Source of the DNA: Acidaminobacter sp. JC074
GTDB lineage: Bacteria; Bacillota; Clostridia; Peptostreptococcales; Acidaminobacteraceae
Assembly: GCF_022496765.1 (NCBI RefSeq)
Contig: NZ_VANV01000006.1
Span: 177,616 to 241,615, forward strand
Reading direction: 5' to 3'
DNA: 64,000 nt
Shown: in pieces, positions 6,774-14,694 of the stretch
Numbering within the stretch: position 1 is the first letter of the stretch
How the letters are laid out: the number at the start of each line of letters is the position of its first letter
The notes under the pieces: generated by a model
Told to the model about the DNA's origin: nothing
Database searches by the model: none
The model's input: the letters and a program-made list of their open reading frames with translations, nothing else
Program-made: the position numbers and the translations under genes

Positions 6774-8780
6774 TTAAGTGACCTTAAATTCACTAATATT
6801 TTTTAGTAGTTTATCAGTAGCGTTCTCTTGCTCGTCAGCAATAGCTGTTACTCTATCAACAGCTTCTGAGACGATGTTGATATTATCGCTAATATTTAGA
6901 CTATTTGCAGTAGCCTGTTGAATTGCACTTGCTATTGATTCAATAGAACTACCTACTTCGTTAATTTCTTTGTCAATTTCACTTGCATGGATATTAAAGT
7001 TCTTCATAATGTTTTCTACGAGCTCTGAATCGCTAAGATATTGTTCACTAGTAGAAACCAGCATTTGATAATCTGGAATTACCTTTTTATCTATAAATGT
7101 CAACATGTTAGTAGATTGAATGGAAACCTCTTCAAAAGCTTCATTAACTTCTTTAATTAACTCACTTATTTGGGCAACTGTCTGCGTAGATGCTTCTGCA
7201 AGTTTTCGGACTTCTTCCGCTACAACAGCAAAGCCATTGCCATGTTCTCCAGCTCTTGCTGCTTCTATTGCTGCATTCAAGGCAAGTAAGTTTGTTTGAG
7301 TTGCTATTTGATTAATGGTGTCTGCCATCAAGGATATTTCTTTTACAACTTCAGCTTTTTCCAGTGAAGCATGGACATTGTCATGATTTTCCTGATATAT
7401 AGTATGAACTTCATCTAACGATTTGATCCCTTTTTGTCGAATTTCAATAGCTTTTTCAGCGATAGCCTTTGCATTGCATAAGCCTTCTTTTGCTGTTGTC
7501 TTCAATTCTTGGGTTCGATTTACAATCAGATTAGATTTAGAGTTAACTTGATCTGAAGCAGCAGAAGTTTCCTCAATGCCAGCCGTAATTTCTTGAGTTG
7601 CAGCATTAATGTTATGAAGCTGTACATTAAATTCCTCAATTGCTGAATGGAGTTCCTTCGAAGTTTCAGAAACAAGAGAACTGTTATTATTAACGACGGA
7701 TAAGTGTGATCTTAACTGATGTGACATTTCTTTAAATGAATGACCAATGAGTCCTATTTCGTCATTCTTAGAAAATTTAAGTTTTCTAGAGAAATCACCA
7801 TTTCCTGCATACGCCATTTCTTCTGAAAGTCTTTTCAAGGGCTTACTAATAACAATTCTTGTAAATGCTTCGACAATAATTATAGCAATTATTACACCAA
7901 TAAATAAAACAAGAATAAGCATTTTCTGTGTATCTAGATTGGTTTTCATATAATCGTTATAACTAGCTGTGACGATTAAAGCCCAGTTACCGATAGGTTT
8001 ATAGGCTGCATAGTATTTGTCTGCAAATCGACTATAGTGGAAGCTACCGCTAGTATTGTTCTCAATCCCTTCAATGACTTGAATGGTTTCAGGTATTTCT
8101 TGTTCTAATATATTCATATTAAGTGATAGATTATCGCTTGGATGGACAGTGACGAGCCCAGTTTGATCAACTAGATAACCAAAACCATTATCAAATATAT
8201 GAATGTCTTTGATGTGTTTAGCCACGTTAGTCATACTCATTGCAGCTACAACAACTCCAATTGTTTCACCGTTTTCACTAACAGGTTGGCAAATGGCTAC
8301 AATATTTCCATTTGATGTTCTTGATTTCAAGACATTACTTTGGCTCATTTGACCACTTGCAATAGTTGCCTTAAAGTATTGCCGGTCACTGATAGACGTA
8401 GTAGAGTTTGTCTTTTCATCAGTTACAATTACGCGACCTTTTGCATCGGCAATTAATAATCTTTCAATGGTGCCATTTGAAATTCTAACTTGCTCAGCAA
8501 GGTCGTTTCTTATTCTGTTGAGTGAATTGCCTTTAGAATGAATGGTATTCCTTACTTCTCTACTGCTACTGATAGAGTTTAAGAGCATTTGTGCACCTAA
8601 AAGCTCAGCTTCTAGTGCCTCAGCTTTATTGTTTGCAAGCTCTCTCATTCTTTCATAAATTGCGTTTTCGGTAGCTTTTTTGAATTGCACTAATGTGATA
8701 GTGCCTGGTATTGTAACAATCAAGATTATTACAATAAGAAACATGGCTAAGAGTTTGGTTCTTATACTATAAAATTTCAT
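6774..8780 (-). CDS. methyl-accepting chemotaxis protein (dCache-HAMP-MA)
   Basis: A 668-residue chemoreceptor. TM1 is at about residues 11-31, an extracellular double-Cache ligand domain runs to about 280, TM2 is at about 286-307, then HAMP ([19 protein letters not shown]) and the cytoplasmic signalling domain. The hairpin tip [19 protein letters not shown] is intact, so it should couple to CheA and CheW. Length and layout are standard. The start has GGAGAG upstream. It has no regulon operator. The ligand cannot be inferred, though its place among C-S lyase genes allows an amino acid or conjugate. Confidence 0.92.
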   Translation of the reverse strand: MKFYSIRTKLLAMFLIVIILIVTIPGTITLVQFKKATENAIYERMRELANNKAEALEAELLGAQMLLNSISSSREVRNTIHSKGNSLNRIRNDLAEQVRISNGTIERLLIADAKGRVIVTDEKTNSTTSISDRQYFKATIASGQMSQSNVLKSRTSNGNIVAICQPVSENGETIGVVVAAMSMTNVAKHIKDIHIFDNGFGYLVDQTGLVTVHPSDNLSLNMNILEQEIPETIQVIEGIENNTSGSFHYSRFADKYYAAYKPIGNWALIVTASYNDYMKTNLDTQKMLILVLFIGVIIAIIIVEAFTRIVISKPLKRLSEEMAYAGNGDFSRKLKFSKNDEIGLIGHSFKEMSHQLRSHLSVVNNNSSLVSETSKELHSAIEEFNVQLHNINAATQEITAGIEETSAASDQVNSKSNLIVNRTQELKTTAKEGLCNAKAIAEKAIEIRQKGIKSLDEVHTIYQENHDNVHASLEKAEVVKEISLMADTINQIATQTNLLALNAAIEAARAGEHGNGFAVVAEEVRKLAEASTQTVAQISELIKEVNEAFEEVSIQSTNMLTFIDKKVIPDYQMLVSTSEQYLSDSELVENIMKNFNIHASEIDKEINEVGSSIESIASAIQQATANSLNISDNINIVSEAVDRVTAIADEQENATDKLLKNISEFKVT

Positions 8781-8834
8781 CTTTCATACTCTCCATTCAT
8801 TAGATCATAATAGATTAAGCTTGTTAGCGGATCT

Positions 8835-10028
8835 TTATTGGTGAATTGCCTGAATAATAGTTATGGCAATCTTAAGTTTAGACAATGCAGTCATTAAGAC
8901 AATTTTGGGACAAGCGATATTGATTCGAATAAAACCAGCACCTTGATGGCCGAACCAAGAACCTGCATCTACTGCTAGGTCACCGTATTTAGCGATCGCC
9001 TCAATAAGGTAGTTTGAATCTGTGGAGATTTCTCTTAAGTCGAGCCATACCATAAAAGTGCCCTCAGGTTTGATTATATTAATTTCAGGAAGTTCTTTGT
9101 TAATAAAGTTTTCAAGAATCATATAATTAGTTTCCAGAACCTTTGAAAAGTGACTCAACCAGTTGTAACCATGGGTATAGGCAGTTTCGAAAGCAATATT
9201 ATTTAGAATGTTGTTGTTATTAATATGATATTTATCAACAAAGCTTTTATATTTCTTACTAATTAATGAGTTGTTTATTAATACAACGGCCATTGATTGA
9301 CCTGATATATTAAATGTTTTACCAGGAGCTAAAAGAGTGATGGTGTTTCTAGAAATCTTATCCGACAAGTCCATTATGTTAGTCATGGATATGTCTTTGT
9401 ATAGGATATCACGATGGACTTCATCAGAAATAATCTTGACATTATGTTTGATACATAAATCTGCTACTTTTCTGAGTTCTATATCAGTCCATACACGACC
9501 TACTGGGTTGTGAGGATTAGAGAGGATTAACACTTTTGATTTGGGATTTGTAAGTAAGCTTTCTAGATGATTAAGATCCATTTCGTATCTACCTGACTCA
9601 TATCTTAAAGGGTTTTCTGTAACTTGTCTGTTTAGATTTTTGATAGATTTAGCAAACATTTGGTAAACAGGCGGTTGAATGATTATATAATCATCTTTAT
9701 CAGTTAATATTTCTATAAGTACAGGCAGTGCTGTAGAAATACTTGGTGAAAAATGAATATATTCTTCTGGTATATGAAAGTTATGTTTATCTAAGTGCCA
9801 TTTTTTAAAAGCATGAAGCATCTTTTTAGTTCTATGTTCATAGCCAAAGTGACCTTTGGAGACTCTTTTTTTTAGATTAGCTACGATTTCAGGTGAAGTC
9901 ATAAAATCCATATCATTTAGCCATAAGGGGAGTAATTTATCTTTGTTAAAGAACTCCAGCTGTTTTTCGGTTTGATATTTAATAGAAGGTGTTTGATCTC
10001 TTTTAATTGAGCGATTAAAATATAACAT
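8835..10028 (-). CDS. MalY/PatB-type C-S lyase (PLP-dependent)
   Basis: A full-length 397-residue fold-I PLP enzyme of the MalY/PatB branch, paralog of the partial gene at 1-611. Motifs are NDMDF near residue 38, HFGYEHR near 60, NPHNPVGR at 171-178, SDEVHRD at 201-207 and the PLP lysine Lys237 in APGKTFN. Such enzymes release a thiol and 2-aminoacrylate from cysteine S-conjugates or cystathionine. It stands behind promoter copy 7 and is transcribed alone. RidA nearby would handle 2-aminoacrylate. The specific substrate is unknown. The ribosome-binding site AAAGGA is weak compared with its neighbours. Confidence 0.9.
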   Translation of the reverse strand: MLYFNRSIKRDQTPSIKYQTEKQLEFFNKDKLLPLWLNDMDFMTSPEIVANLKKRVSKGHFGYEHRTKKMLHAFKKWHLDKHNFHIPEEYIHFSPSISTALPVLIEILTDKDDYIIIQPPVYQMFAKSIKNLNRQVTENPLRYESGRYEMDLNHLESLLTNPKSKVLILSNPHNPVGRVWTDIELRKVADLCIKHNVKIISDEVHRDILYKDISMTNIMDLSDKISRNTITLLAPGKTFNISGQSMAVVLINNSLISKKYKSFVDKYHINNNNILNNIAFETAYTHGYNWLSHFSKVLETNYMILENFINKELPEINIIKPEGTFMVWLDLREISTDSNYLIEAIAKYGDLAVDAGSWFGHQGAGFIRINIACPKIVLMTALSKLKIAITIIQAIHQ

Positions 10029-10097
10029 TAAATTTTCCTTTCAACTACTTGGTTCATCAATTGCTGATTGACTCAAAAGTAAATTATCATTGCACAC

Positions 10098-10149
10098 ATT
10101 ATATCAATTATTGGTTGAATTACTAGTATGTACTTTTTTGTAACTACTT
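10098..10149 (-). promoter_or_regulatory. regulon promoter, copy 7
   Basis: On the minus strand 10149-10125 reads AAGTAGTTACAAAAAAG then TACATACT, and TATAAT is at 10103-10098. The spacing is one base shorter than the usual 21 if the operator's terminal T is counted. It drives the C-S lyase at 8835-10028. Confidence 0.8.
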
Positions 10150-10280
10150 ACTCGAATGTAACTAATATAGAGCTTTTGAGCGTGTTCTTAGTCAAAATTT
10201 ATACACAAAAAAAGTGCTGTCTGATAAATATGAAATCTATCAAAAAACACTGATTGCATTAGGTTAAATTTTGGTATAGG

Positions 10281-10610
10281 TTATTGCCTTTTAAATCCCC
10301 AGTCACACATTAAATCCAAAATAGGTACTAATGTTTCACCTTCTTTAGTTAAGGAATATTCTACTTTAGGAGGAACTGTTTCGTAGTCTTTTCTTCTAAT
10401 AAGTTTATCTGCTATGAGTTCTTTTAATTGTTGACTCAACATTTTATTGGTAACACCTGGTATAAATCGTCGTATTTGACCATACCTTTTAGTACCATTT
10501 TTAGCAAGGAACCATAAAATTAAAGGTTTCCATTTGCCCCCCATCTTTGACAGTGTATAAGGAATACCGCATTCTTCACTGCTTAATACTTCTAAATTAT
10601 ATGTACTCAT
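10281..10610 (-). CDS. HxlR-family transcriptional regulator 2
   Basis: A 109-residue winged-helix regulator, paralog of the 3333 product. GGKWKPLILW is at about residues 24-33, the recognition region KRYGQIRRFIPGVTNKMLSQ near 41-60 is almost identical to the other copy, and Cys14 takes the sensing position. A second Cys lies near the C-terminus (MCDWG). GGAGGG lies 5 nt upstream of the ATG. The gene is transcribed away from operator copy 8 (10656-10684), whose GTAAC arm overlaps the likely -35 region of this gene, so autoregulation is likely. The two near-identical recognition helices suggest shared binding sites with different sensing. Confidence 0.9.
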   Translation of the reverse strand: MSTYNLEVLSSEECGIPYTLSKMGGKWKPLILWFLAKNGTKRYGQIRRFIPGVTNKMLSQQLKELIADKLIRRKDYETVPPKVEYSLTKEGETLVPILDLMCDWGFKRQ

Positions 10611-10655
10611 CAGGCCCTCCTTTACTGCATTTTACGCAATTTTAAGTTTCGTAGA

Positions 10656-10712
10656 AGTAACCAGTTACTAAAAAGTGCATACTTCTATACATATACTATT
10701 CTATTCTATAAT
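10656..10712 (+). promoter_or_regulatory. regulon promoter, copy 8 (no obvious gene of its own)
   Basis: AGTAACCAGTTACTAAAAAG then TGCATACTT at 10656-10684, and TATAAT at 10707-10712 after 22 bp. Downstream lies only copy 9 and then the 10851 gene, so this is either a tandem promoter or an operator serving the divergent HxlR gene. Confidence 0.7.
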
Positions 10713-10768
10713 TAACTTGAAGTAAAATAATGGACAAGTTGATTTTTAGTAAGACAGTAGTTTAATTG

Positions 10769-10823
10769 GTAACTGGTTACAATAAAGTACGTACTTGTAA
10801 GTATTATTTTCCTTTGTTATATT
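10769..10823 (+). promoter_or_regulatory. regulon promoter, copy 9 (most symmetric copy)
   Basis: GTAACTGGTTAC and the perfect 12-bp palindrome AAGTACGTACTT lie on the two sides of an ATA linker, ending at 10796. TATATT is at 10818-10823 after exactly 21 bp. Two palindromes would fit two regulator dimers. It drives the 10851 gene. Confidence 0.85.
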
Positions 10824-10850
10824 CTCAGAGGAAGGCAAAGGAGGTTCAAA

Positions 10851-11177
10851 ATGGAAATAACGATAGAAGTATTTGGTCATAGAGAAGATGTACCAGCTTC
10901 ATGTGAGTATGGTCCTTCTGTAACTATGGGAGAGATGTTTGACGATTTTATGGATAAACTCATGTTGAATGAATTATATGAGTTTATAGATTTAACATTT
11001 GTTGAATATTCAGAGTTGTTAGAGGAGCATGACTATGCAAAGGAAGCATATGAAAGAGGCTTGCAATTGCCAATCGTTGCTATTGATGGGAAAGTCTATT
11101 ACCATAGTACAATTCCATATAATCAAATATTAGAAACCCTTAATATGAAATTTAAGGTGGAGAAAAAGGCAAGTTAA
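10851..11177 (+). CDS. small thioredoxin-like protein, paralog 4, with CxC lost
   Basis: A 108-residue member of the four-copy family. It keeps the EVFG strand, the GPSVTMGEMFDDFM helix and the cis-Pro-like LPIVAIDGKVYY strand, but CGCGP is replaced by CEYGP: only Cys18 remains and the second Cys is Tyr20. It therefore cannot bind metal or cycle a disulfide in the same way, and may act as a partner or monothiol form. AAAGGAGG precedes the ATG. It sits behind the most symmetric operator, copy 9, so it should be strongly controlled. Confidence 0.78.
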   Translation: MEITIEVFGHREDVPASCEYGPSVTMGEMFDDFMDKLMLNELYEFIDLTFVEYSELLEEHDYAKEAYERGLQLPIVAIDGKVYYHSTIPYNQILETLNMKFKVEKKAS

Positions 11178-11197
11178 GTATTTAAACAATCATCATC

Positions 11198-11313
11198 AAC
11201 TAGTTAGTTTTATAAGCCCTCATATTAACTAGTTGTTGACATAAAATCCACAGGCTAATCGACTCATCACTGGCCATTAGCCAATACTGAACCAATACTT
11301 TTGGTTCAGTATT
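11198..11313. repeat. three consecutive inverted repeats between genes
   Basis: CAACTAGTTA/TAACTAGTTG (11198-11207 and 11226-11235), GGCTAAT/ATTAGCC (11253-11259 and 11276-11282) and AATACTGAACCAA/TTGGTTCAGTATT (about 11283-11313) follow each other in 116 nt. The last is a 13-bp perfect stem. None has a T-run, so termination is not obvious. They may form a structured leader or operators for the LytTR gene at 11340. Confidence 0.65.
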
Positions 11314-11339
11314 ACTCCAATATTTGAAAGGATATAGTA

Positions 11340-12047
11340 ATGATTAATTGCGTATTGGCTTATAACGATGAATTGGCAAAAAATGAAGTAGAATCAGTAC
11401 TTATGAAACATGCAAATCTAAACATTTCTGTTACTACAAATGGTTTAACAGATAGTCTGATATACATGAATTTTGATGTTTTGTTTCTTGCATTCAATAT
11501 GATAGAAGCTTCTGTGATAAAAATTATTCAGAGTATAATCTATGCAAACAAAAAAGTCATTATAATATCCTCTGATTATAGATTTGCGGTCAAGGCATTT
11601 GAGTTAAATGTATCAGACTTTATACCCTATCCATTTGACAAAAAGCGTATTGAAAAAAGTTTAGATAAGATATATATGAACGCGAATAAGAATAATATGA
11701 CAATTGAATACTTAAAGCAAGATGTAAAGAAAGATTTATTCAGTTTTCATAAAAATGGTAGATTGGTACCTGTTAGAGCTGATGAAATCAAGTACATCAA
11801 GGCAGAGAAAAAAGGGACAAGTATCCATACTACAAAAGGCGTCTTTAAGTTAAAAAAAGCACTTTCAAATTTTGAAAAAATGCTTGATGGTAAACTGTTT
11901 TTCAAGTGCCATAGATCGTATACGGTTAATCTGGATTATGTTGAATATATAGAAACATCGTATGGAAGAACATATGAAGCAACTCTATTAGATGAGGATG
12001 ATAAGATTCCTATATCTTCTAAATATGCTGCTGTACTTAAAGGATAG
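11340..12047 (+). CDS. LytTR regulator with a degenerate receiver domain
   Basis: A 235-residue protein with a receiver-like domain (about 1-115) and a LytTR DNA-binding domain (about 130-235, with KCHRSYTVNLDYVEYIE near 188). In the receiver the phosphoacceptor Asp is Ala51 (DVLFLAFNM where DxxFLD is expected), the conserved Lys before Pro is Tyr97 (FIPYPF), and the acidic pair is weakened to YNDE. Phosphorylation by a histidine kinase is therefore unlikely, and none is encoded beside it. It lies 14 nt before the MFS gene and may control it. LytTR proteins bind paired repeats, and the hairpins at 11198-11313 are candidates. Confidence 0.85.
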   Translation: MINCVLAYNDELAKNEVESVLMKHANLNISVTTNGLTDSLIYMNFDVLFLAFNMIEASVIKIIQSIIYANKKVIIISSDYRFAVKAFELNVSDFIPYPFDKKRIEKSLDKIYMNANKNNMTIEYLKQDVKKDLFSFHKNGRLVPVRADEIKYIKAEKKGTSIHTTKGVFKLKKALSNFEKMLDGKLFFKCHRSYTVNLDYVEYIETSYGRTYEATLLDEDDKIPISSKYAAVLKG

Positions 12048-12061
12048 GAGAGTGATTATAG

Positions 12062-13224
12062 ATGGGTAAGAATAAACAAATGATATTTGGCATCTCTATA
12101 GGACATTTTTTTAACGACTTATTGGTTTCTTTTGTACCGAGTATGATGTTCATGCTTGCAATATCACATAAATTAACCATTGTTCAGCAAACCTTAATCT
12201 TAGCATTCTTGTCATTTACGAGCTCAATGCTGCAACCAGTGATTAGTAAGTTTGTTTTGTTTTTAGGTAAAAAAGTCTTAATCTTTAGTGTTATATGGAT
12301 TGCAGTATTTACCTCGGCAATCTCGTTTACAAGTTCTTTTCTTGAGTTGTTTATATTGGTTGGTTTAGCTGGGATAGCATCATCTATCTACCATCCAGTA
12401 GGATCAGCACTAACTTTAAACTTAAGTAATAAATCAAAAGGGTTCTCTTTAGGTTTGTTCATGACCGTAGGTGGAGTTGCAGCTTCGTTTTCACCTTTGT
12501 TTTTTGCAATGATGACTAAATCCGGTGATTTCCGAAAGTTACTATTTATTGTTCCGATAGGACTGATTGTAGCATTTATTATGTATGCCTTAAAGACAGA
12601 TGAATTGGATTTCGATTTTATAAATAAATCGAGTTCAAGAGCAAATCATGTAGAGTTTTGCACCTATAAATGGATAGGTGTGTTGATACTTTTAACAACG
12701 ATAAGAAGTGTTGTTTACAAAGTTATGTTAAGTTTTGGTGTACAGGTTTTAACATATGAAGTTATAAGTAAAAGTCACTTAGTATTCATTTTTCTTCTTG
12801 TCAGCACATTAGGCACCTTAATCGGTGGCTATGTGAGTGATAGAATACCTTCTAAACTCTTATTTGTTGCGAGCAATTTTCAACTATGTTAGCAGTTATG
12901 TTTTTTCTAATGACAACGGGATTGATACAAGGAATCATGTTTGTTCTTGCGGCTTTATCGCTTTCAATGTCTAATAGTAGTGTGTTAGTGATTGCCTCAG
13001 AAATCTTTCCAGAAAATCTGATTTTAACAAATGGTTTAATGATGGGGCTTGCTGCAGGTTTAAGCGGTGCTTTGCTCATAATTTTTGGTGTTTTCGCAGA
13101 GCAAGTAGGATTATATAATACAATAATAAGCTTGAATATACTACTTTTATTGGCAAGTGCTTACTCGTTGTTGATTCCAAAGAGAGGAAGTAAATGCAGA
13201 TTGTCTGATTTGCAATATGCATAG
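12062..13224 (+). pseudogene. MFS transporter (fosmidomycin-resistance-like), frameshifted
   Basis: Two frames together encode one major-facilitator transporter of about 387 residues. The first (12062-12892, 276 residues) holds GHFFNDLLVSFVPSM, typical of the Fsr-like branch, and eight or nine membrane helices. The second (from about 12880 to 13224) supplies the last helices. The break is at the run of four T at 12877-12880: with one more T the reading becomes SNFSTMLAVMFF and both parts join. It is either a real one-base deletion, a phase-variable or slippage site, or a sequencing error. It follows the LytTR regulator by 14 nt and ends at the terminator 13248-13272. Confidence 0.8.
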
Positions 13225-13247
13225 TAGATAATTGTGTATTCTAAATA

Positions 13248-13272
13248 AGAGACCCTTTTGAGGGTCTTTTTG
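13248..13272 (+). terminator. rho-independent terminator
   Basis: AGACCC and GGGTCT form a 6-bp stem with loop TTTTGA, followed by TTTT. It closes the LytTR-MFS unit. Confidence 0.8.
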
Positions 13273-13319
13273 AGATGCAAGGAGCTTCACAATACGAATT
13301 TAGATTTATAACTTCTGAT

Positions 13320-13916
13320 TTAGAGGTTAGCGAGGTTTGTAATCCATTCACATGAATCTAGAAATTCATTTAAATACTTGTTAAATAGTTCGATACCATG
13401 GATATGACTAGGCTTTGGGTATCTGTGCTGAATTTGATAACATGTTAAATCTGGTGATGGTGTAATTGGATAACATACAAGATCACTGGTAAACCTCATA
13501 GATTTGATAACAGATATTGGTGCGAGTGCCCAAAGTGTTTTACTTTGCATTAAATAATTAATCATCATAGAGCCTGTATTAACAGTTACATAGGGTCTTG
13601 TTTTGGGACTCCAATATCTATCATGCCAGACCAAGTAATCAGTTCCCCAGTAGATAAATATTTCGTTCTTACCATCTAAATGCTCGATAGATATGTTCTC
13701 ATAGTATTGACTATCCTTGTTGCAGATTAGATACATTTGCTCTGAAAAGGCTTTATTAATGATGAGCTTATCATTTCTTACTTTTTCATAAACAAAGCCA
13801 ATATCCAACTGATAAGATTCTATCATTTCTGCTATTTGATTAGAATGAAAAGTGTTTATGTGCATGTTGATATATATAGAAGGAAATATGGAAAGAAGTT
13901 GCTTATAATTATATGA
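13320..13916 (-). pseudogene. LysR-family regulator remnant, N-terminal HTH missing
   Basis: The open frame encodes a LysR-type effector-binding domain. It begins LLSIFPSIYINM, the usual opening FPxVxIxL of that domain, and continues through YQLDIGFV and TVNTGSMMINYLM. An in-frame stop lies at about 13917, before any helix-turn-helix could be encoded, and the sequence further upstream does not continue the gene in another frame that I can see. The first ATG (13865) gives a 181-residue fragment. It is therefore most likely a truncated remnant rather than a working regulator. A free-standing ligand-binding protein is a weaker alternative because no good ribosome-binding site precedes 13865. Confidence 0.7.
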
Positions 13917-14404
13917 TTAATGGCTTCATTAGCAGTATTAATGTTCAAGCATTTAGAAAAAGATCAATCTGTAATAGGTAAGCCCAATAAATCATCAATA
14001 TACAAGTTGGCACTCTTGAATTACTTATTTCTGAAATTAGTGAAGATAGAATCATCGCTTTGGTGTTTTTATATACACACTCAAATATGTATTGGATGTT
14101 TTTAGTAGAAACAATGTATCAGCAGGTTTGATAATATCTATGTTCAGGGTGGAAATAATTGTTGGAGGGAGATTTGTACTTATAATATTCCAGTAGTAAA
14201 AATGTGCACTTTACACCTCAATTCTATTCTTCGGTTCATTCATAAGCATTTTTATAATATAAGTCATATACAATGAACTTGAACTAAAATGGTGATGGGA
14301 TAAAATAAAGTGCATTTTTACAAAAATGATATGGTGGATGAATACAGATTTAATAAGTTGAATATGGTTGTAACTAGGGGTTATCACAGAATTAAACATG
14401 TTTA
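13917..14404. other. non-coding stretch with gene debris and a long imperfect inverted repeat
   Basis: This 490-nt gap has no open frame with a ribosome-binding site. At 14196-14213 GTAAAAATGTGCACTTTA is matched, inverted, by TAAAGTGCATTTTTAC at about 14309-14324. The second arm is two bases shorter, and weaker pairing continues inward. The roughly 130-nt element could be a MITE-like relic, a long hairpin, or a pair of regulator sites; no clear target duplication flanks it. The arms contain AAAGTGC, resembling the regulon operator core, but without the -10 spacing. Confidence 0.5.
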
Positions 14405-14437
14405 TTGGAGATTAAGATCTATGAAGAGAAAATTAAG

Positions 14438-14680
14438 ATGAATAAGGAGTCTTTTGATTCACCTCTAAAAGCTCTAATAATGATATTTACCTATATCATT
14501 TTGATTAAGTCAATTGGATTTTATATATCGACCGTAGCTTTTTTTATGTTGTTTGCATGTCGTTATAATGGCAGAACGCTTAAAACTATATTTATGTCAA
14601 TTGTAATAATCGGAATTGTTATTTATCTTTTGCTGATTAGGGATTTGGGAAACACTCTTCTAACTGGTTTATTATTTTAG
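14438..14680 (+). CDS. TctB-like membrane fragment
   Basis: About 80 residues with two hydrophobic helices resemble the C-terminal half of TctB, the small membrane subunit of tripartite tricarboxylate transporters (YIILIKSIGFYISTVAFFML, then the terminal LIRDLGNTLL). TctB proteins are usually about 150 residues, so the N-terminal half is missing, and no TctA or TctC gene is nearby. The start is uncertain: ATG at 14438 is chosen, with only a weak purine tract before it. It is probably a remnant, but lies 14 nt before the DUF1576 gene and might be translated with it. Confidence 0.45.
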   Translation: MNKESFDSPLKALIMIFTYIILIKSIGFYISTVAFFMLFACRYNGRTLKTIFMSIVIIGIVIYLLLIRDLGNTLLTGLLF

Positions 14681-14694
14681 TACAAGGAGGAAAT

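Noticed and set aside
10731..10766. 11-codon frame MDKLIFSKTVV between promoter copies 8 and 9
   Set aside because: It has no ribosome-binding site and shows no coding character, so it is not listed as a gene.
13920..14105. 61-codon frame on the plus strand
   Set aside because: It has no ribosome-binding site, no recognisable domain, and covers the debris upstream of the LysR remnant.
14196..14324. Additional regulon promoters based on the AAAGTGC arms
   Set aside because: The GTTAC arm is absent and no -10 box occurs at the fixed distance, so I do not count them among the twelve.
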